From: Rhynchosporium graminicola
Taxonomy: Eukaryota > Ascomycota > Leotiomycetes > Helotiales > Ploettnerulaceae
Length of the DNA: 64,000 nt
Assembly (NCBI GenBank): GCA_900074885.1
Contig: FJUW01000004.1
Location: forward strand, 2,640,578 to 2,704,577
Direction of reading: 5' to 3'
This document shows, piece after piece, positions 58,901 through 64,000 of this stretch (the first letter of the stretch is position 1; every line of letters starts with the position of its first letter). Both the position numbers and the translations under genes were made by a program. A model generated the notes under the pieces. The model ran no database searches and was not told the DNA's origin. It saw nothing but the letters and a program-made list of their open reading frames with translations.

Positions 58901-61900
58901 CACGTGGTTATCGAAGAACTGTGCTCGAGGTAAGAGCTTCGCCTCTTCTGTCTCGCTAAGCACGTCATCCCATTCACTGGGCGGAAGGCTATCCATGTTG
59001 CTGAGATGATGAATGGGAGATTCATCCGCAATAAACGGATCGTCATTGACACGCGAAAAGATTCTCGTCTCTCCAGGTAAAGCTTGGAAGCGTCTAGGAC
59101 TAGGACTTGGAGCATCGCTGCGCATAATGTGCTGTGGCAGAAGTCTGATGGGCGATGAATTGTCTGGATCTGGTAGGTTGATTTGTCGTTGTGGATTGGG
59201 CTGATGGAATGCGGCAGAGTCTGGTCGTGGTGCCGATTCGGCCTCGTTCATCAACCGCATTACCTCGTCAATCTCTTCCAACGATTGCTCTCGGAAGGTC
59301 TCTTGATCTTCAGAGTCTTCTTGGAAAGCCTCTTCATGATCTTCCTCTTCATCGTACTCTGGTGTACCATCAGCATGCGGCAGTACACCCTGGAATTGTG
59401 TACGTTCTTCAGGTTGCATGTGCGTGTCCGGCGATTGCCCCGGCGTCGGCTCCCTAATCGGTGGACTTGGACTCCTGGCGTATTTCGAAGCCGACAAGCC
59501 AGCACTGACAGGAAGCGATGGTGGAAGAGAATGCACCGAAGGCGATGCTGGTGCCTGCTCTGGTTCTTTTCCGAATTTGAAATTGAACGCTCCAGGCCTG
59601 AATTCGAATGGCTTTGCAGTAGCAGACAAGGACGATATATTCTTCTTATGGCCCTTTGATTTCTGTGGGTCCTCGACAGGTGCGGAGGTTTCATCCTCAG
59701 GTGATTTGTAGTTTCCGTAAGCTGGAAGCCCAGATCCATAGCGTTGTGATGTGAATGGTCTGGCTGCATTGAAGTCTTCTGCTTGTTTCTTCTCTTTGAA
59801 CTCCCATGGGACAAAGTCTTTTCCGGACTCTTCAGTGCGCGCACTTGACTCGGCTGGCGTACCCTCATGCGGCGCAGAATTCTCCTTGTCCGCTGCTGCA
59901 GAAGAGACGTTAAGAGACTCTTTTGGTGGCGATTGCTCTCTAGTGGTTTCTCCAAGAGGCATTGTTGGTTCAGCAAAGAGAGGCACGGAATCTCCTTCGT
60001 CCTTGGCACCACGAGCTCTCTTGATACGACCGGCACCTTGTGTGAGTCTGCCCATGTCATCTTCGACATCCTCATTTTCGGCGTCTTGGGAGTGCCTGCT
60101 ATCAGGACGGATGATCGGAATGGCCTTGTTCTTTTTGCTTTGCTTTTGAATACCCAGAGAGCTAAGATCAATGTTACCAAAAATTGAACTTCTCGGCCCA
60201 TCACTGCCAGATCCTGTAGAGTTTGAGAATGTGGTAATGAGAGGTGTAAAAGCTGGCGCATCTGGTCTGAAGGATGGTCCTGAAGCCGAGAAGCTGAATT
60301 CTTTATGGCCAGGAGTAAATGCAGAGGCAGCGATGTTTATCTTGCTTGAATTAGCAATAGAGCTGTGACTGAGGTGGCTCGGAGGAGCCGAGACAGGTGG
60401 TGCAAAGGCCGTAAAGGCGTTGATGGGCGACTGAAAGTTGTTGCTGTTGAAAGCAAATTGGCTAGGTATGAACGAGTTAGATGGGTTAAACTTGAACTCC
60501 TTCGCTGCCACATTGAGAGTCGACATGGTTGTCTTGTGTCCTTTTCGTGGCGGGACAGTGCTGTTGTCTGTCTGGGCTGCATCGGATTCGGCCCAGGGGT
60601 TGCTGGCGACAGAAAGTGATCTCTCGGGCCCACTGCCAGATAGAGTGCTCTGATTTGGCGTTCCCAGGTTACTAGGGTTAGTTCCAACGTCCGATAAGTC
60701 AGGCTTGTTCAGGAGGCGCTTGGGGCCGGACTCGTTCTCTTGGAACGGACGTTGAGAAAGCGAGTGCCCTCTGCTATGCGGCTGAGGATGATGCAAGACC
60801 GGTCCATCCGAATTGGCAAATCTGGATGCTCCAAGACCCATCGATGAAGTGTTTCTCGCATGAATTTTGACAGGGTCCAGTGGAAACTTGTCCTCGTCCT
60901 TATCAGAATGTGGACTGTAATCATCATGCTCGAGCTCGCGTTGCATCTGTTCTTCCAGATGGTACTCTGCATCATCAATCTCCTTTTGCAGATCGTTAGG
61001 ATTATTTTGAATTCTAGCTTCTGGAGTCTTCGAGGGACTCTTAGACAGAGACTCATCTTCGTCGTCGATCTCTCGAACCTCTTGAAGACGAGGAGAAGCT
61101 TTGGCTCCACCTTGCAATTGCAACTGTTGTTGGTGCGAAAGCTGGGTTTGCAAGAGCTGTTGTCTTTGATGCATTTGGGACATGACATCTCCACCTTGAG
61201 GAAAGTATCCATCCGGCGAGAAGGGCGGAGCTGGCGACATGAGGGACCCGAGGTTCTGCACAGACGGAGAGCCCCCTCTAGCAGCTCCCTGTTGATAGAG
61301 CATTTGCTGAGGCGACCAAACACCAGGAGAATTGGCTTGTGGGTACTGGAAAGGCGATCCGAATGGATGCTCGCTGCCTGTAAAAGAGACTGATTGTCTT
61401 GGATTGAATTTACCATGCATGTGTGCATGCATAGATACTGGCGATGCAATTGAGCCTGGAACCGAACTCTGGCTCGTAGACATGCCTGCTCCTGGCATTA
61501 ACAACGGCGAGAAGGGATTCTGGTGTTGCGTCATGTGACTGCTAGCTGCTGAAGGTGTTGGCAAAGGCGGCGAGAATGGTAATGGAGGATAAGTCATAGA
61601 TGTTCTCCTGCTGTTCATATTCGATACAGCTGGGGAAATTTTAGGGGCAGGATCTTCGTCTCCAAATGAAACTCCTAAAGCACGGAGCTTTGCTTCTTGG
61701 AGCTCTTGCACGGCATCATCCCATTCTAAACAGTTGTCAGTATTCGCAATAAACGTCGTACCAATGGAAAAATAGACTCAAGTCACATCGAGCCATATGA
61801 GATGGTCTTAACCATGGGGGAATCACGCGAAGCCGCGTGTCAGCAGGAATGCGACGAAACGCGTAAACGAGAACAACCTTACCTTTTCGATTGGGGATTT

Positions 61901-63167
61901 TGACGCTATATTTCTTCTGCGTCCTATCCTGCGCCAAATCCTTGACAAGCGGCCACGGACTACGACTTTGTCCTTGGCTACTTTCATCGCCTTGAGCTAC
62001 ATTAGGACCAAGGTTGAATCCAGCGGTATCGTAACCAAGCTGTTCCCACTCTTTCAACATAGCTCCTACATCCTTCTCCGTCAAGGGCGCAGGGGCTTTG
62101 CCTTGGTGACCACGTTCATCATCCATTGGTAGCAGAACCATGATGTTCTTGCCTTTCCATGGCACTTTCTTCTTCAGTCGCGGTGGGCCAGGAGCAGGTG
62201 TTGGCACTTTCGGGGGAGCTTCGACTGCAACAGGAAGTCCTGGAGCGCGCCAGTCTTTCGGTGGCGGTGTAGGTGGCCGCACGTTCTCCGGCGACGAAGT
62301 ATTCATTGCCATCTCCATATCATTCTCATTCGTAAGCGACATCTTCGGAATCGAGTGATCCAAGAAGTCCTCCGCGAAGTCTTCTTGCGTCAAGGTATCC
62401 GTCGTCAACTGTCTTCTGTGTCCTCGTGGTCTCACAGCTCGACTATGAGCTTTTTCTCTCGCAAGAAATCTTTTGAGGGTTGGAGTTCGTGGATCTGCGT
62501 CTGCTCCAAGCCAATCTCTGTTTTCACCGGAGATCGATCCGCTCAATGAAGAGTGCTCACTATCTCCAGGGTCGTCACTAAGCCAATGGTTCCTCTCCGC
62601 AGAGTCTCCTCCTGTGTGCTGGCGAATCCAATCTTCTGTCAACCCAGTCGCTGGACGTCTCGCTCGATTTGCTAGAACGGCTGCACTGATCAGGCCGTCG
62701 TGGGAGACGAATTCTGGGTCAGAATGCAGACGTGCGAAAGTCGGTGCTGGTCTGAGGAAAGGAGTGTGGAACTCGAGATGCCGGATAGGCGAGTCTTCGG
62801 ATGGTTCACTGCTCAGAGTATAGCTGTGACCGTGTGATCGAGTCCGTAATGATCCTGCAGGTTGCTGGTATGGAGATCCCCAACTAGCAGTGTAGTAATG
62901 ACTACTTACTGGTGAATTTGAAGGAGGAGTTTTTGAACGATGTTCGAATGTGCGGCCACGGAATGTCGGTGCAGGAAGTGGTGGAAGAACAGGAGATGAC
63001 CCTTCGTCGTCGTGATCGGCTGTTGAGCTCGAAGAGAAGGTCGGCGATGCAGCACGTCTAGGAAGATTCGCAGGAGATTTGGTGCTGGTTCCGTCCTCTG
63101 CCACTGCAGCAGGAGGAGGCGAGGATGGCAATGAAGAAATCGTTTGAAATTCTGCTGGGTCAGGCAT
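55988..63167 (-). CDS. 2340-residue disordered and coiled-coil protein, unknown function
   Basis: Two exons (63167-61883 and 61725-55988) give 2340 residues; the 157-bp intron has GTAAGG and TTTAG ends and joins IPNRK to EWDDAVQELQEAKLRALG. The first 320 residues are Ser/Pro-rich. A compact block at about residues 325-395 (KKKVPWKGKNIMVLLPMDDE, then LKEWEQLGYDTAGFNLG) looks folded. Up to about 1500 it is low-complexity with phospho-site-like SP/TP motifs and repeated KEFKFNPS/KPFEFRPGAF-like FxFxP motifs. From about 1520 to 2040 it is heptad coiled coil. The tail is Ser/Gly/Asn-rich and ends in acidic EEEEELYDG. The layout suggests a cortical, septal or cytoskeletal scaffold; no family name can be given with confidence. 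The ATG at 63167 is the first true one of the frame. Confidence 0.85.
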
Positions 63168-64000
63168 ATTAGTTTTGTTTTGGTCTTGAAAGAGCGTGTC
63201 TGCTTTCAAAAAGGCTACAAAGGAAACATTTGATGAAATCACAGCGGCACCTTGAATTGAGCACCGCACCCCTCGCCCTCAGACTCGAACGCAAGTAAGC
63301 GAGTGATCAACCATTGCGATGGAATTTGTTGATAGGGGAAACTTGAGGCAAGCTAAAGTTTCTTTTTCTGGGGAGGGGGCCAATTCGAATTCGACATTGC
63401 CAACGGAGCTCCTCTCTCTTCCAGTCGCGTCCTCGATATCTCCGATAACACAATCGCGTCCCCTACAATCTCCTATCCATCGCTCTTACTTCGCCTCCAC
63501 AGCAGTGGCTCCCAGAGGGCCAGCGGAGCGACGTGAACCCAGTGGTGTATTCCACACGCACGAGTGACGCTCCGCTGGTCCTCCGGAGGCCACTGCCGTG
63601 GAGGCTGGCATCGTCTGAAGTATATCCTCACATCGCCCTGAATACCCTTCAAGCCGAAGAAGCCGAAGAAACACAATCGCACTCACCACACCGAGACCAG
63701 CGCAGACGAAACTCCGTCGTCTACTCTGTTCTCTAAACAATCTTCCTGGCTACACCACTGAGCCTTCTTTCCGTCCCTTCCTTTTGCTGTCTCCGCCAAA
63801 GGTATATCCTGCACAGTATATCTGTCTTCTCGTCGGGGTCGTGGGGTATGAACAGGTATCGCGGGTATCGAGCTCGACGCGTCGATGTAAATAAATATTA
63901 ATAAGAAGTATAATTTTGTGGTCAAAGGAGTGGCATAGCGCACAGAAGAAAGTATATCCCAAGGTTGCACCGGTGTTTAGATTAATAGAATAACAAGAAT
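63168..64000. other. promoter side of the large gene, window end
   Basis: The 5' flank of the scaffold-like gene. It contains the inverted repeat at 63493-63605 and pyrimidine-rich stretches. Frames on both strands are short; a gene continuing past 64000 cannot be excluded. Confidence 0.45.
63493..63605. repeat. 113-bp hairpin with 38-bp GC-rich arms
   Basis: The left arm 63493-63530 and right arm 63568-63605 are inverted copies with a few mismatches; both ends pair perfectly (GCCTCCAC at the base, CCAGCGGAGCG at the loop side). The loop is 37 bases. It lies about 330 bases upstream of the start of the large minus-strand gene. Confidence 0.85.

Noticed and set aside
59260..60261. 333-codon minus-strand frame in a second register
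   Set aside because: Overlaps the 2340-residue gene on the same strand in another frame; Arg/Ser/His-rich shadow with no domain.
1..64000. tRNA or rRNA genes
   Set aside because: Looked for B-box-like GGTTCGAATCC words and cloverleaf arms by eye; none convincing. A covariance-model scan would be decisive.

Overview
This window is nuclear DNA of a filamentous ascomycete. The genes carry short introns (about 47-160 bp) with GTAAGT-type donors and CTAAC/CTGAC-like branch sites. There are secreted CAZyme and peptidase genes, 2EXR and NLR-type accessory genes, and a long AT-rich block whose TpA-rich sequence and TAG/TAA-riddled frames are typical of repeat-induced point mutation (RIP). Overall gene character suggests a leotiomycete-like plant-associated fungus, but that placement is inference.

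Left arm (1-24 kb), ordinary genes: an AKR7-type aldo/keto reductase and a hexose-transporter-type MFS protein (both minus; the transporter has ten exons including a probable 6-nt micro-exon), a repeat patch at 5.4-5.8 kb, a small secreted protein with a C-x6-C...C-x6-C pattern, a secreted M28 aminopeptidase with a PA domain, an acidic disordered protein with a C-terminal Cys/His cluster, a Ysc84/SYLF actin-patch protein, an interrupted minus-strand frame at 15.8-16.7 kb, a CE5 acetylxylan esterase, a strong hairpin at 19.5 kb, a doubtful secreted protein, and a secreted FAD-linked oxidoreductase.

Middle (24.4-34.7 kb), transposon graveyard: one 8.7-kb Ty3/gypsy LTR element in minus orientation with two 266-bp LTRs, a RIP-ruined gag-pol, and an extra coding-like block on the opposite strand next to its 3' LTR. 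Inside it a single N joins two almost identical 919-bp copies of the reverse-transcriptase region, probably a false assembly duplication. Next to it lies a 755-bp deleted hAT transposon with an intact 8-bp target-site duplication. From 34.3 to 38.6 kb there is gene-poor sequence with one decayed coding relic.

Right arm (38.6-64 kb): a FucP-type MFS sugar transporter, a possible small tail-anchored protein, the TPR end of a fungal NLR-like protein lacking its NTPase domain, a luciferase-domain (DUF5519) protein, a cystathionine gamma-synthase-type PLP enzyme, three 2EXR-domain genes in tandem orientation (the last truncated) plus a possible fourth relic, a gene-free stretch full of microsatellites, and a 2340-residue disordered/coiled-coil protein on the minus strand with a 38-bp-arm hairpin upstream of it.

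The window is therefore a conserved gene neighbourhood broken by a RIP-inactivated transposon cluster and followed by an accessory-gene stretch (NLR remnant, 2EXR family). No RNA genes, CRISPR arrays or secondary-metabolite cluster were recognised. Exon boundaries were read by eye and checked by reading-frame arithmetic; no homology search was run.
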